NCBI GenBank assembly: GCA_025352265.1
Contig: JANXTS010000010.1
Location: 1-64,000 of the forward strand
Source of the DNA: Variovorax sp.
GTDB lineage: Bacteria > Pseudomonadota > Gammaproteobacteria > Burkholderiales > Burkholderiaceae_C
DNA length: 64,000 nucleotides
Direction of reading: 5' to 3'
Positions within the stretch are counted from its first letter, which is position 1. The number at the start of each line of letters is the position of its first letter. The notes under the pieces are model-generated. The model was not told the origin of the DNA, made no database searches, and worked only from the letters and a program-made list of their open reading frames with translations. Position numbers and translations under genes: made by a program. Shown in pieces: positions 21,032-30,751 of this stretch.

Positions 21032-21687
21032 GCCACTGCTCCTCGATCAATCCGGTCCATTGCCTGTGGCGGCTTTGACGGTTTGGTCTTGCGACCCTTG
21101 AAATCCACAATCGGCGCGAGCCGCGCGTCGCGTAGTTCGTCCAACTTGAAGCCGAGCGCCTGCAACGGGGCGAGTTCACGCTTCTTGCTCACTTTTTGTC
21201 CCGGCTTGGTCTTCGGCTCTTCGCTCCAGACGATTTGCCACCCTCTCGCGGGGTCGTTGCCCTCAGCTTCGTGCACACCCTCGACACGCTCCAGCGTGCC
21301 GCGAAACTTCTTGCGCGTGGGCGACACTTGGCCTGCTGCAGCCGCCCCCATGGGAGCCTTCAGCGTCAGGTCAATCACCTCGCCTACGAAACGCTCGAAA
21401 TCCTGTTCATTGCGCAACGGCCGATCGATACCCGGCGAGGAAACCTCTAGCCGCTTGTATTCAGCACCGTCGACTTCCAACGCGAACTGCAACTGCCGCG
21501 TAACCTTCTCGCAATCCTCAACCGTAACGGCGGGATCGGGCAATCCGGCAACAGCAGCCTCCGAAGTTGGGGCTTTCCACGGCAAATCAATTGTCACGCG
21601 CAGCAGCCCCCCGGCCGATTTTTCGATCTCGACGAGGTCGTAGCCGAGACCGGCGACGGTTTGTTCCACTGTCTGCTGCAATGCCAC
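21028..21687 (-). CDS. rimP: Ribosome maturation factor RimP
   Basis: RimP assists 30S assembly. The 219-aa protein has [39 protein letters not shown] and [20 protein letters not shown], which are the family signatures. It is the first gene of the operon; the promoter should lie in 21688-21738. The C-terminal extension rich in Lys/Arg is somewhat longer than in E. coli RimP (about 150 aa), as is common in Comamonadaceae. Confidence 0.96.
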   Translation of the reverse strand: MALQQTVEQTVAGLGYDLVEIEKSAGGLLRVTIDLPWKAPTSEAAVAGLPDPAVTVEDCEKVTRQLQFALEVDGAEYKRLEVSSPGIDRPLRNEQDFERFVGEVIDLTLKAPMGAAAAGQVSPTRKKFRGTLERVEGVHEAEGNDPARGWQIVWSEEPKTKPGQKVSKKRELAPLQALGFKLDELRDARLAPIVDFKGRKTKPSKPPQAMDRIDRGAVA

Positions 21688-21738
21688 GTGTTCGAAGATG
21701 CCCTATCAGGAATGCCGGAATGCCGGAAACGCACAGAC

Positions 21739-21772
21739 CAAAAAAAACGGGCGGTTGATACCCGCCCGTTTG
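21739..21772 (-). terminator. Terminator of the yej/MFS operon
   Basis: On the minus strand ACGGGCGG-GTATCAA-CCGCCCGT is followed by an eight-T run. It lies about 60 bp downstream of the MFS stop and just before rimP, separating the two minus-strand operons. Confidence 0.8.
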
Positions 21773-21828
21773 GTCGTGAGCCTCGAATTATATGCCATTC
21801 GGGTGACAGATATAGGCTTTCCCGGGGC

Positions 21829-23055
21829 TCAAAACGCTGCAACGCGACCTGAAGGACGCGATTTAGACCACACCCACGCGAACATGGCGCTGCCGCATCC
21901 CAATGCGGCAGCCGCGACCAGCAAGGGCACCCCGAAGGAACCCGTGCGCTGCGCCAGTGGCGCCGCAAAAAGCGGCCCCAGGATCTGGCCGACGCCGTAC
22001 GACGCCGTTGCATAGCCGATCAGCCCTGCCGCTGCGTTTCCACGGAGCCGCCGAGCCTCGCGCACAGCAAACAGCGTAATGACCGTAAAGGGCAGGCCGA
22101 GCAGCAAGCTGCCAAACGCGAAGCCGACGATCGTAGGCCAAACCACCGACAGCACGACACCTACGGCCTGCAATGCATAAGCAATGGCCATCAGCAGACG
22201 GTTGTCCCAATGCGTCGGAGCGCGGGCACCGATCAGCGCGCCGACGATCACCGCCAGCCCGAACAAGGGCCAGAACAGGTCTGGCCAGGAAGATCCGGGC
22301 AACGCCTGCCGGGCAATCACCGGCAAAAAGGTCGCGGTGATGATGTACCCGAAGCCGGCAATGCCGTACAGCGCAATCAACCAGCCCGCATCTCCGCGCA
22401 CCGCCGATGCCGCCGCAGCCGAAGCGGCAGCAGGAACAGCCGAAGCCGTCGGCGCCGTCCGGCCGGTCACAGCGGGTGCCGTCACTGCGCCATCGTCGAA
22501 CACGCGCCAGATCAGCGCAATCAGCACAAGCGCGACGATGCCGAAGCCGATCCACGCCGCATCTGAGCCCCAGCGCCCCACCAGGCCGCCAAGCAGGCCG
22601 GTCGCAACGATCCCGACGCCCGGCCCGGTAAAGATCACACCGCCCAGCATCGGTGCGTTCGTTTCCGCGAGCCGGCGCGCGCCCCAGCCCGAAGCGAAGA
22701 CGAACACCCATGCGCTCATCACGCCAGCCGCCGTCCGCAGCACGCCCCAGACGCTGAAGCCGTGTAGCAATCCCATTCCGACCAGCAACGCCGCGGTTGC
22801 AATCAGGCCGCCACGCACCATCGTCGCAGCCCTGACCCGGAGCGACGCACAGGTCACCGCGCCGACAAAATAGCCCAGGTAGTTGAGGGAGGCCAGCAAG
22901 CCGCCTGCCTGCAGATCGAGCTTGCCCTCGTGCAACATGACCGGCAGCATTGGCGTAAAGGCGAAGCGGCCCAGCCCCATGGCAACTGCCAGCGTCACCA
23001 TGCATGCGAATGCCGCGCGCCAAGCGCTGCGGCGATCCGATTGAAAGCCTGTCAT
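21829..23055 (-). CDS. YbfB/YjiJ-family MFS transporter
   Basis: This 408-aa protein has about twelve membrane segments. The opening AAFACMVTLAVAMGLGRFAF TPMLPVM pattern and the later GFGYIITATFLPVIAR are typical of YbfB-like major facilitator proteins, whose substrate is unknown. ATG 23055, with GAAGAA upstream, is preferred to the TTG at 23076 that overlaps the ABC ATPase gene. It is the last gene of a five-gene operon with the peptide importer. Confidence 0.82.
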   Translation of the reverse strand: MTGFQSDRRSAWRAAFACMVTLAVAMGLGRFAFTPMLPVMLHEGKLDLQAGGLLASLNYLGYFVGAVTCASLRVRAATMVRGGLIATAALLVGMGLLHGFSVWGVLRTAAGVMSAWVFVFASGWGARRLAETNAPMLGGVIFTGPGVGIVATGLLGGLVGRWGSDAAWIGFGIVALVLIALIWRVFDDGAVTAPAVTGRTAPTASAVPAAASAAAASAVRGDAGWLIALYGIAGFGYIITATFLPVIARQALPGSSWPDLFWPLFGLAVIVGALIGARAPTHWDNRLLMAIAYALQAVGVVLSVVWPTIVGFAFGSLLLGLPFTVITLFAVREARRLRGNAAAGLIGYATASYGVGQILGPLFAAPLAQRTGSFGVPLLVAAAALGCGSAMFAWVWSKSRPSGRVAAF

Positions 23056-23065
23056 TTCTTCGTTC

Positions 23066-24727
23066 TCAGGTGGCAAGTGCGGCCTTGACCAGCGCTTGCG
23101 TATAGGAATGCTCAGGCGAATCGAGAACTTGATCGACGCTGCCCCGCTCGAGAATGGCGCCGTCTTTCATGACGATCACCTGATGCGCCATGGCGCGGAT
23201 GACCTCGACATCGTGCGTGATGAGCAGGTAGCTCAGTCCCCGCTCGCGCTGCAGCTTTTGCAGAAGTCCGAGCACCTGTTTTTGCACCGTGACGTCGAGC
23301 GCGCTGGTGGGCTCGTCGAGCACCAGCAACTGAGGGTCGACGATCAGCGCACGCGCAATTGCCAGACGCTGCCGTTGTCCGCCCGAAAATTCATGAGGAT
23401 AACGGTCGAGCAGCGCCGGGAACTGAACCTCCGTCAAGCCGACGTCGGCCAGCGCCACCAGCACGCGTGCACGCCGTGCCGCAGTGCCGAGCGACGGCTC
23501 ATGAACCAGCAGCCCTTCACCGACGATCTGCTCGACGGTCATACGCGGCGAAAGCGACGAGAACGGGTCTTGAAAGACAACCTGCATGACGCGGCGCAAT
23601 GCCCGATCTGCGCTTTTGCCAGCGGCCCAGCGTTGCCCCGTCACTGCAAGCGTGCCGCCGTGCGGCAACAAGCCCAGCGCGGCCAGCGCCAAGGTCGACT
23701 TGCCCGACCCCGACTCTCCCACCACGCCTAGCGTCTCGCCCGCCACGATGCGGAAATCCGCGCCTTCGACCGCCACGAACGATCCCTTGCTGAACCATCC
23801 GGCGATCCCGGGCCGCGGTACCGGGTAGACCACTCGCAGCGCTTTGGCCTCGAGCACGGAAGATGCATGCGCAGGCTCCGGCGCCGGGCTCACGTCACGC
23901 ACCGGATGACTGTCGATCAGCCTGCGGGTGTAGGCGTGGCGCGGTGCGTCGAACACCGTCGACACATCACCTTGCTCCACGATGTCGCCGTTTTCCATCA
24001 CAGCCACGCGATCGGCAAACTTGCGGACCAGATTCAGGTCGTGCGTGATGAGCAGCACCGCCATGCCGTAGCGGCTCTGCAGGTCGCCCAGCAATTCGAG
24101 AATTTGCGCCCGCACGGTGACGTCCAGAGCCGTGGTCGGTTCATCGGCCAGCAGCAAGCGCGGCTTGCACGCCAATGCCATAGCGATCATTGCGCGCTGG
24201 CGCTGCCCACCCGACAGCTGGTGTGGAAACGCCCTCGCCCGACGTGCCGGCTCTGTGATGCCGGTGTCGGCCAGCAATTGCACGGCCGCTGCCTGGGCCG
24301 CGCCCGGCGACAAACCTTCGTGCAGCTCCAGCACTTCGGCGATCTGGTCGCCGACGCTGTAGAGCGCATTGAGCGCGGTCATCGGCTCCTGGAAGATCAT
24401 CGCGATCTCTTTGCCGCGGATGCCGCGCAGTTGCCGCTCCGGCAAAGACAGAAGATCGCGCGTGCCATGGACGCCACCAACGCCAACCGGTCCCGCCCGT
24501 ACGCCTTGCACCTCTTTTGCGTTTTGGAGCTCGGCGACCCCGGTCACCGTGGCATTCTGCGCAAGCCGCAACAGGGACAGGGCAGTCACCGTCTTGCCTG
24601 ACCCGGACTCCCCGACCAACGCCAATCTCTCGCCCGCACCAACGGTGAAGTCGACGCCGTGCACGACTTCCTTGCCGCCGAAGGCGACGCGCAGACTCTT
24701 GACCTCAAGCAGAGGCTCGAACTTCAT
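23066..24727 (-). CDS. yejF: YejF-like tandem ATPase of a peptide ABC importer
   Basis: The 553-aa protein contains two complete ABC ATPase domains. The first has GESGSGKTVTALSLLRL, LSGGQRQRAMIAMALA and LLLADEPTTALDV; the second has GESGSGKSTLALAALGL, FSGGQRQRLAIARAL and LVLDEPTSALDV. Fused ATPases of this kind serve YejABEF-type oligopeptide/microcin C importers. Start and stop overlap neighbours: the ATG overlaps the permease stop by 4 bp. All catalytic motifs are intact. Confidence 0.93.
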   Translation of the reverse strand: MKFEPLLEVKSLRVAFGGKEVVHGVDFTVGAGERLALVGESGSGKTVTALSLLRLAQNATVTGVAELQNAKEVQGVRAGPVGVGGVHGTRDLLSLPERQLRGIRGKEIAMIFQEPMTALNALYSVGDQIAEVLELHEGLSPGAAQAAAVQLLADTGITEPARRARAFPHQLSGGQRQRAMIAMALACKPRLLLADEPTTALDVTVRAQILELLGDLQSRYGMAVLLITHDLNLVRKFADRVAVMENGDIVEQGDVSTVFDAPRHAYTRRLIDSHPVRDVSPAPEPAHASSVLEAKALRVVYPVPRPGIAGWFSKGSFVAVEGADFRIVAGETLGVVGESGSGKSTLALAALGLLPHGGTLAVTGQRWAAGKSADRALRRVMQVVFQDPFSSLSPRMTVEQIVGEGLLVHEPSLGTAARRARVLVALADVGLTEVQFPALLDRYPHEFSGGQRQRLAIARALIVDPQLLVLDEPTSALDVTVQKQVLGLLQKLQRERGLSYLLITHDVEVIRAMAHQVIVMKDGAILERGSVDQVLDSPEHSYTQALVKAALAT

Positions 24728-25794
24728 TTTTCAGCCTTGCGCGGATCGAGCGCGTCGCGCAATGCATCGCCCATGAACGTGAGCAGCATGAGCGTGACGA
24801 CCAGTACCGCGAAGGTCGACAAGGATATCCACCAGGCATCGATGTTCGCCTTGCCCTGGCTCAACAGCTCGCCGAGAGATGGCGTACCCGGCGGAACACC
24901 GAGACCCAGAAAATCGAGAGACGTTAGCGCCAGGATCGCGGCGCTCATGCGAAACGGAAGAAAAGTGACGACAGGCGTCATGCTGTTGGGCAAGATGTGG
25001 CGCCACATGATCTGCATGTTGCCCACACCCAGCGCTCGTGCAGCGCGTACATAGTCCATCTGGCGATTGCGCAGGAATTCGGCACGCACGTAATCGGACA
25101 AACCCATCCAGCCGAACAGACTCAGCAAAATCAAAAGCAGTGCAATGCTCGGCGCAAAGATGGCGCTGAAGATGATGAGCAAATACAGCTCCGGCATCGA
25201 GCCCCATATCTCGATGAAACGCTGGAACGCGAGGTCGGTCTTGCCGCCGAAGAAGCCCTGGATTGCGCCGGTGATCACGCCCAGCAGCGTGCCGATAAAC
25301 GTTAGCGCCAACGCGAACAACACGCTCACCCGAAATCCGTAGATCAGTTGAGCAAGCAGGTCACGCCCCCGGTCGTCCGTGCCGAAAAGGTTATCGCGCG
25401 ACGGCGCCGAAGGATTGGGGAATTTCGCGAAATAGTTGAGCGTTTTCGGCCCGAAAGGGTTGGGCGCATAGAGCGCCCAGTTCGGCCCTTGCGTGATGCG
25501 CTCGCGGATGAACGGGTCGAGGTAGTCGGCCGGCGTCTCGAAGTCGCCACCGAAGGTTTTTTCAGCGTAGTCGAGGAGCACCGGAAAATAGGTCTGGCCT
25601 TCGTATCGAACCACCAGCGGCTTGTCGGTCGACAGCACTTCGGCGAACAGGCTGAGCACCACGAGGATGCTGAAAAGCACGAGGCTCCAGAACCCGAGAG
25701 GGTTGCGCCGAAAACGCCCCCAGGCGCGACGTCCCGGCGACAAGGAAGGAGCCGAACGCACGGGCGCTACGACCGTTTTCACGAACTCAGTCAA
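24724..25794 (-). CDS. yejE: YejE-like ABC permease
   Basis: This 356-aa inner-membrane permease has an N-terminal membrane segment (FWSLVLFSILVVLSLFAEVL), a periplasmic insert and the BPD_transp_1 domain with the EAA loop (VRAARALGVGNMQIMWRHIL). It resembles YejE, which pairs with YejB. It overlaps the yejB-like gene by 8 bp. Confidence 0.92.
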   Translation of the reverse strand: MTEFVKTVVAPVRSAPSLSPGRRAWGRFRRNPLGFWSLVLFSILVVLSLFAEVLSTDKPLVVRYEGQTYFPVLLDYAEKTFGGDFETPADYLDPFIRERITQGPNWALYAPNPFGPKTLNYFAKFPNPSAPSRDNLFGTDDRGRDLLAQLIYGFRVSVLFALALTFIGTLLGVITGAIQGFFGGKTDLAFQRFIEIWGSMPELYLLIIFSAIFAPSIALLLILLSLFGWMGLSDYVRAEFLRNRQMDYVRAARALGVGNMQIMWRHILPNSMTPVVTFLPFRMSAAILALTSLDFLGLGVPPGTPSLGELLSQGKANIDAWWISLSTFAVLVVTLMLLTFMGDALRDALDPRKAEK

Positions 25795-26821
25795 ACTTAA
25801 CCCTTGGATCGACCCACACGTAGCAAAGATCGCTGATGAGCTTGGTCACCAGGCCCATCAACGTGAACAGATAAAGAGTGCCGAGCACCACAGGGTAGTC
25901 GCGACGGATCACGCTTTCGTAGCTCAGCAGGCCCAGCCCGTCGAGCGAAAACAGCGTCTCGATGAGTAACGATCCGGTAAAGAACGCACCAATGAAAGCC
26001 GCGGGAAAGCCCGTGATGATGGGAATGAGCGCATTGCGAAAGACATGCTTCCACAGCACCTGCCGCTCCGACAAACCTTTGGCGCGCGCCGTCAGTACGT
26101 ATTGCTTTCGGATCTCTTCCAGGAACGAGTTCTTGGTGAGCATCGCAGTTACCGCAAAACTGCCGAGCACCATCGCGGTAATGGGCAGGGTGATGTGCCA
26201 AAGGTAGTCCACGATGCGCGCGCCCCAGCTCATGCTGTCCCAGTTCGACGAGGTAAGCCCGCGCAGCGGAAACCACTGCATTTGCCCGCCGAAGATCACC
26301 AGCAGCGCGACCCCGAGCACGAAGCCGGGAATCGCATAGCCGACCAGCACGATCAATGTCGTCAGAAAGTCGAAGCGTGAGCCGGCACGCACTGCCTTCG
26401 CGACGCCCAACGGCACTGCGATCAGGTAGCTGATGAAGAAGGTCCACAAACCGAGGCTGATCGACACCGGCAACTTTTCTTTCACCAGTTGCCAGACGTC
26501 TTTGCGCTGATAGAAGCTTTGCCCGAGGTCCAACCGCGCAAACGATTTCAGCATGCCCCAGAAGCGCTCTATCGGCGGCTTGTCGAAGCCATAGAGCTGC
26601 TTGATTTCTTCTATGCGCTTGGCATCGAGACCTTGCCGCCCCCGGTAGCCGGCCCCGCTCGACGCGGCACGCTCGCCACCCGAGTCACGGCCCTGCAGTT
26701 GCGAGACCATTTGCTCCACCGGGCCACCGGGCACGAACTGAATCACTACAAACGTCAGGATGAGGACGCCGAGCAGCGTCGGCACCATCAGCAGCAAGCG
26801 TTTGAGGATGTAGCTAGCCAT
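25787..26821 (-). CDS. yejB: YejB-like ABC permease
   Basis: The 344-aa permease begins MASYILKRLLLMVPTLLGVL, typical of DppB/YejB proteins. It has an insert rich in Gly/Arg near residue 50 and the EAA loop LTARAKGLSERQVLWKHVFR. It forms the translocation pore with the YejE-like protein and starts 12 bp after the binding-protein gene. Confidence 0.92.
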   Translation of the reverse strand: MASYILKRLLLMVPTLLGVLILTFVVIQFVPGGPVEQMVSQLQGRDSGGERAASSGAGYRGRQGLDAKRIEEIKQLYGFDKPPIERFWGMLKSFARLDLGQSFYQRKDVWQLVKEKLPVSISLGLWTFFISYLIAVPLGVAKAVRAGSRFDFLTTLIVLVGYAIPGFVLGVALLVIFGGQMQWFPLRGLTSSNWDSMSWGARIVDYLWHITLPITAMVLGSFAVTAMLTKNSFLEEIRKQYVLTARAKGLSERQVLWKHVFRNALIPIITGFPAAFIGAFFTGSLLIETLFSLDGLGLLSYESVIRRDYPVVLGTLYLFTLMGLVTKLISDLCYVWVDPRVKFD

Positions 26822-26833
26822 CGGTGTGTCGAT

Positions 26834-28630
26834 CTACTTGTTTGAGGGCGATGCCCACCAGGTCGCCATGGCCCACGCATCGGGTTGATAGAACGGCGGC
26901 ACTGTCGGCGGCAACACGAAGCCGGCTGGCCGATAGCCGACCAGGAATGCATCGCTGTACCACTGCGGGATCGAGTAGTAGCCATGCGACAGCACGAGGT
27001 CGAGCGAGCGCATCGCGGCCGTAAGCTCCGGGCGGGTAGTGGCCTGCACCACCTTTTGCAGCAGTGCGTCAACCGCAGGATCAGCGATACCCCAGATGTT
27101 CGACGAGCCGGGGTTGGCCGCAGCCTTCGAGCCGAAAAGCTCGAACATTTCGCCGCCCGGCGCATTGCTGCCAGGCAGTCTCACGGTGGTCATCTCGAAC
27201 TCGAAATTGTCCATGCGCTGCTGGTACAAGGAGCCATCGACCGTGCGCACCCGGAGGTCAATGCCCAGCTTGCGCAACGACGTTTGAAGTGGGGTGATGA
27301 GGCGAATCAATGACGGCTGGTTGTTGAGCAGTTCGATGTCGAACACCTCGTTCTTCGCATTGCGCAGCGCACCGTCGCGGTAGGTCCATCCGGCTTGTGC
27401 CAGCAGCTGTTGCGCTTGGCGCAGGTTGCCGCGCAGGCTCGCCGGTGGCAACGTGGTCGGTGACACGACCGCGGCCCCGAAAACATCAGCTCGCAGCTCC
27501 TTGCGCAAGGGCTCGAGCAAGACCAGCTCGTCCGGCGTCGGCAACCCCGACGCATGAAATTCGCTGTTGGGAAAGTAGCCCTCCACGCGTTTGTAGAGGC
27601 CGTAGAACAGTTGTCGGTTGAGCCATTCGAAGTCCATCGCCAGCCCAATCGCCTGTCGCACCCTAACGTCCTGAAACTTAGGGTTGCGCAGGTTGAACGC
27701 GTAGCCCTGGAAATCGCCAGGGTTGCGGTTTTCGAAAACCTTCTTTTTTACCTCGCCAGAATCGAACTGCTTTCCCTGGTACTGCCGTGCCCAGTTGCGT
27801 GAAATGAACTCGCGCATGAAGTCGAACTCACCGGCCTTCAGGCCTTCGAACCGCGCGGTCTCGTCCAGGTAAAGCTTGAACGTCAGTCTGTCGAAGTTGA
27901 ACTGCCCCTTGCGGACCGGCAGTTGCGCGCCCCAGTAGTTCGAATCGCGCAAGTAGGTGATGTCGCGCCCCAGCCGCGCGCTCGCCGGCTTGTACGGACC
28001 AGACGCGATCGGCACATCGCTGGTGATCTGGTCGAACGGCTTGCCGCCACCCCACGCGCGGCTGAACACCGCCATGCCACCGACCACCAGCGGCAATTCT
28101 CGATTGGGGTTGGCAAACTCGAATCGCACGGTGCGCTCGTCGACCGCTACCGCGCGCTTGACCTCGGCATAGATCGTTCGAAACTGGGGAGCAGCCAACT
28201 TGCCGGTAAGCGTGTCGAACGAATGCACCACGTCTGCCGCAAGCACCGGGGAGCCGTCGTTGAAGCGCGCCATTGGTCGTAGCCTGAACGTGGCGGACCG
28301 CATGTCGGGCGCGACCGTTACGTCTTCGGCGAGAAGGCCATACGCAGTCGTCGCTTCTTCCGAGTTGCCGGTCAGCAGGCTTTCAAACACCAGTTGCCCC
28401 AAACCGGCGGGCGCGGTGCCCTTGAGCGTGAACGGGTTGAACTTGTCGAAATTGGTAACTGCGATCGGCGGCACCATGCGAAGCTCCCCGCCTTTGGGTG
28501 CAACCGGGTTCACGTAATCAAAATGTGTGAATCCCTCGGGGTATTTGATATCGCCGAATTGTGCGTAGGCGTGGGCAGCCCAGGAGGGAACTGCCACGAG
28601 CATCCACAGACAGAGCAGCCAACATCGCAT
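26834..28630 (-). CDS. yejA: YejA-like periplasmic peptide-binding protein (SBP family 5)
   Basis: From ATG 28630 the protein has 598 aa with a signal peptide (about residues 1-23, LWMLVAVPSWAAHAYA). The SBP_bac_5 domain has GEFDFMREFISRNWARQY, YAFNLRNPKFQDVRVRQAIG and, near the N-terminus, GFTHFDYVNPVAPKGGELRM, which is typical of YejA. It captures peptides in the periplasm for the permeases encoded next. The track version starts 32 codons too early. Its start is only 37 bp from fabI on the other strand. Confidence 0.93.
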   Translation of the reverse strand: MRCWLLCLWMLVAVPSWAAHAYAQFGDIKYPEGFTHFDYVNPVAPKGGELRMVPPIAVTNFDKFNPFTLKGTAPAGLGQLVFESLLTGNSEEATTAYGLLAEDVTVAPDMRSATFRLRPMARFNDGSPVLAADVVHSFDTLTGKLAAPQFRTIYAEVKRAVAVDERTVRFEFANPNRELPLVVGGMAVFSRAWGGGKPFDQITSDVPIASGPYKPASARLGRDITYLRDSNYWGAQLPVRKGQFNFDRLTFKLYLDETARFEGLKAGEFDFMREFISRNWARQYQGKQFDSGEVKKKVFENRNPGDFQGYAFNLRNPKFQDVRVRQAIGLAMDFEWLNRQLFYGLYKRVEGYFPNSEFHASGLPTPDELVLLEPLRKELRADVFGAAVVSPTTLPPASLRGNLRQAQQLLAQAGWTYRDGALRNAKNEVFDIELLNNQPSLIRLITPLQTSLRKLGIDLRVRTVDGSLYQQRMDNFEFEMTTVRLPGSNAPGGEMFELFGSKAAANPGSSNIWGIADPAVDALLQKVVQATTRPELTAAMRSLDLVLSHGYYSIPQWYSDAFLVGYRPAGFVLPPTVPPFYQPDAWAMATWWASPSNK

Positions 28631-28667
28631 GCGAGAATTCTGCACAAGATTTAAGTGAGGCAAATTT

Positions 28668-29459
28668 ATGGGCTTTCTCTCGGGCAAGAAACTGTTGATT
28701 ACCGGCGTGCTGAGCAACCGCTCCATCGCCTATGGCATTGCCAGAGCATGCCATCAACAAGGAGCGGAACTCGCTTTCAGCTACGTCGGCGAGCGCTTCA
28801 AGGACCGCACCGCAGATTTTGCGAAGGAGTTCGGCTCGACGCTGATCTTTGACTGCGATGTGAGCGACGACGCGCAGATCGACAAGCTCTTTGCGGATCT
28901 CTCGCAAGCCTGGCCCAAGTTCGACGGCTTCGTTCATAGCATCGGCTTCGCGCCGCGCGAGGCCATCGCAGGTGACTTTCTCGAAGGCATCACGCGCGAA
29001 GGCTTTCGCATTGCGCACGACATCAGCGCCTACAGCTTCCCGGGCATGGCCAAGGCCGCGTTGCCATATCTCAACGACAAGTCGGCGTTGTTGACACTGA
29101 CCTACCTCGGTGCCATTCGCGCACTGCCCAACTACAACACGATGGGCTTGGCCAAGGCATCGCTCGAGGCCTCGGTGCGCTATCTCGCCGGCTCCCTCGG
29201 CCCCAAAGGCATGCGCGTGAATGGCATCAGTGCCGGCCCGATCAAGACATTGGCGGCAAGCGGCATCAAAGGATTCGGCAAGATTCTGTCGGCCGTCGCC
29301 GAGGTGTCACCACTGCGGCGCAACGTAACGATCGAAGATGTCGGTAATGTCGCCGCGTTTTTGCTGAGCGATCTTGCAAGCGGTGTGACAGCCGAAATCA
29401 CTTATGTCGACGGTGGCTTCAGCCAAGTGGTCGGCGGAATCGACGAACCGGCATCCTGA
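28668..29459 (+). CDS. fabI: Enoyl-[acyl-carrier-protein] reductase FabI
   Basis: FabI reduces enoyl-ACP with NADH in the last step of each fatty-acid elongation cycle. The 263-aa SDR-type protein has [20 protein letters not shown] (cofactor loop), [10 protein letters not shown] and the catalytic Tyr-x6-Lys in [31 protein letters not shown] is the substrate-loop region targeted by triclosan in relatives. GAGG lies about 8 nt before ATG 28668. The promoter must overlap the start of the divergent yejA-like gene. Confidence 0.97.
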   Translation: MGFLSGKKLLITGVLSNRSIAYGIARACHQQGAELAFSYVGERFKDRTADFAKEFGSTLIFDCDVSDDAQIDKLFADLSQAWPKFDGFVHSIGFAPREAIAGDFLEGITREGFRIAHDISAYSFPGMAKAALPYLNDKSALLTLTYLGAIRALPNYNTMGLAKASLEASVRYLAGSLGPKGMRVNGISAGPIKTLAASGIKGFGKILSAVAEVSPLRRNVTIEDVGNVAAFLLSDLASGVTAEITYVDGGFSQVVGGIDEPAS

Positions 29460-29497
29460 TCGGTTCTTGTCGCGAAGGGAGTGCCTGGGAGGGCCAT

Positions 29498-30373
29498 ATG
29501 AAACGGCGCATTTTTTTATCGGCGGCATTCGTGGCTGCGATCACTGCAGCCACGACGGTCACATCACTCGCTCCCGCCGCGCTTGCGGGAGAGGCTCCAC
29601 CACCGCTCATGCTCGCCGAGGTGTATCGCCGCGGTGTGTCGCTCGACGGCTTTTGGGTCAGCGAGAAGTACGACGGCGTTCGCGGTTACTGGGACGGCAA
29701 GCAGCTCTGGACGCGGGGCGGAGAACACGTTGTAGCGCCCGCATGGTTCACCGCACCTTTGCCTCGCACAGCGCTCGATGGGGAATTGTGGGCAGGGCGT
29801 GGTCAGTTCGAGCGCGCGCTTTCGACCGTGCGCAGCCAGACTCCCAGCGACGCGGCATGGCGTGAGATGCGCTTCATGGTGTTCGACTTACCGGCGCAGC
29901 CCGGTATCTTCGATGCCCGTCTGGACGCACTGAAAAAGCTGTTGCCGATCCCCGGCGCGCCGTGGGTGGTGCCGGTGGCGCAAGAGCACGCGACCACGCA
30001 TGCCGACTTGCAGGCCCTGCTCGACAAGACGGTCAAGCTCGGCGGCGAAGGGCTGATGCTGCATCGCGGTGCTTCCCTCTATCGCGGCGAGCGCAACGGC
30101 GACTTGCTTAAGTTCAAACCGTACGACGATGCCGAGGCGCGGGTCATCGAGCGGCTTCCCGGCAAGGGCCGCCACACGGGCCGGCTCGGCGCCTTGCTGG
30201 TCGAGACACCTGAAGGTCGGCGCTTCAAGCTCGGAGGCGGCTTCACCGATGCGCAGCGCGACAACCCACCGGCATTGGGCGCTTGGGTGACCTACCGCTA
30301 CAACGGCGCGAACGTCAGCGGGCTGCCGCGTTTTGCGCGCTTTTTGCGCGTGCGACCAGAAGGCCCGAATTGA
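29498..30373 (+). CDS. ATP-dependent DNA ligase with signal peptide (Lig E-like)
   Basis: This 291-aa protein seals nicks using ATP. A signal peptide (about residues 1-30, ending LAPAALAG) precedes a minimal ligase. Motif I SEKYDGVRGYW carries the adenylated Lys57; DGELWAGRGQF (motif III area), KLGGEGLMLHRGA (motif IV) and LLKFKPYDDAEARV (motif V) are intact. The OB domain ends FARFLRVRP. No DNA-binding accessory domain is present. Small exported ligases of this type occur in many proteobacteria and are suspected to act on extracellular or incoming DNA. Confidence 0.92.
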   Translation: MKRRIFLSAAFVAAITAATTVTSLAPAALAGEAPPPLMLAEVYRRGVSLDGFWVSEKYDGVRGYWDGKQLWTRGGEHVVAPAWFTAPLPRTALDGELWAGRGQFERALSTVRSQTPSDAAWREMRFMVFDLPAQPGIFDARLDALKKLLPIPGAPWVVPVAQEHATTHADLQALLDKTVKLGGEGLMLHRGASLYRGERNGDLLKFKPYDDAEARVIERLPGKGRHTGRLGALLVETPEGRRFKLGGGFTDAQRDNPPALGAWVTYRYNGANVSGLPRFARFLRVRPEGPN

Positions 30374-30391
30374 CAGGTTTACGCCGCTTGA

Positions 30392-30662
30392 TCAGGGCGA
30401 GATGCCCTGCTTTGGCTTCGCTTCGATGTCTTCGATCACGGGCTGCAAGTCGGCCACGCTGTCGATCTTGCTTCGCTGCATCGAGTGCCCGCCACTCAGC
30501 CATCGACAGACCGATCGCGTTGCCAATGACAGACAGCCCTACCGGCCAAGTGCCTGCGTTGACGCCCTCCTCGATGCCGACACCGGTGTCGTCGACCTTG
30601 ACCACGCTCAACGGCGGCCACACGCCGATGTCGGCGAAGTCGGCGACAACTGCAGCGTTCAT
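30392..30662 (-). pseudogene. phnX: Remnant of phosphonoacetaldehyde hydrolase (phnX), deleted and frameshifted
   Basis: In one minus-strand frame VVKVDDTGVGIEEGVNAGTW and IGNAIGLSMAEWRALDAA match the C-terminal half of PhnX, the HAD enzyme that splits phosphonoacetaldehyde. Immediately after, the last residues appear in another frame as IDSVADLQPVIEDIEA... ending at TGA 30392. About 25 residues are missing between the two. The N-terminal half with the catalytic nucleophile and lysine is gone. The 185-aa ORF in the track that covers this stretch is not a gene. Confidence 0.8.
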
Positions 30663-30691
30663 CTGTGCGAAGAAGCTTTTTCGAATGCCCC

Positions 30692-30751
30692 TCAGCCGAC
30701 GGCGCACACCATACCGAACACTCCAACCATCAGGGACTTTGCCAACTTCAT
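30692..30751 (-). pseudogene. Signal-peptide stub of a probable phosphonate binding protein
   Basis: ATG 30751 opens a 19-residue ORF, MKLAKSLMVGVFGMVCAVG, then TGA. It reads as the first part of an export signal with no mature protein. In intact phosphonate loci a 2-aminoethylphosphonate binding protein often starts a divergent operon that ends in phnX. The stub beside the phnX tail suggests that most of that operon was deleted. The identity as a phosphonate binding protein is inferred from context. Confidence 0.5.

Noticed and set aside
19982-21643. 553-aa plus-strand ORF
   Set aside because: It mirrors nusA and rimP; rich in His, Asp and Arg as expected of antisense frames.
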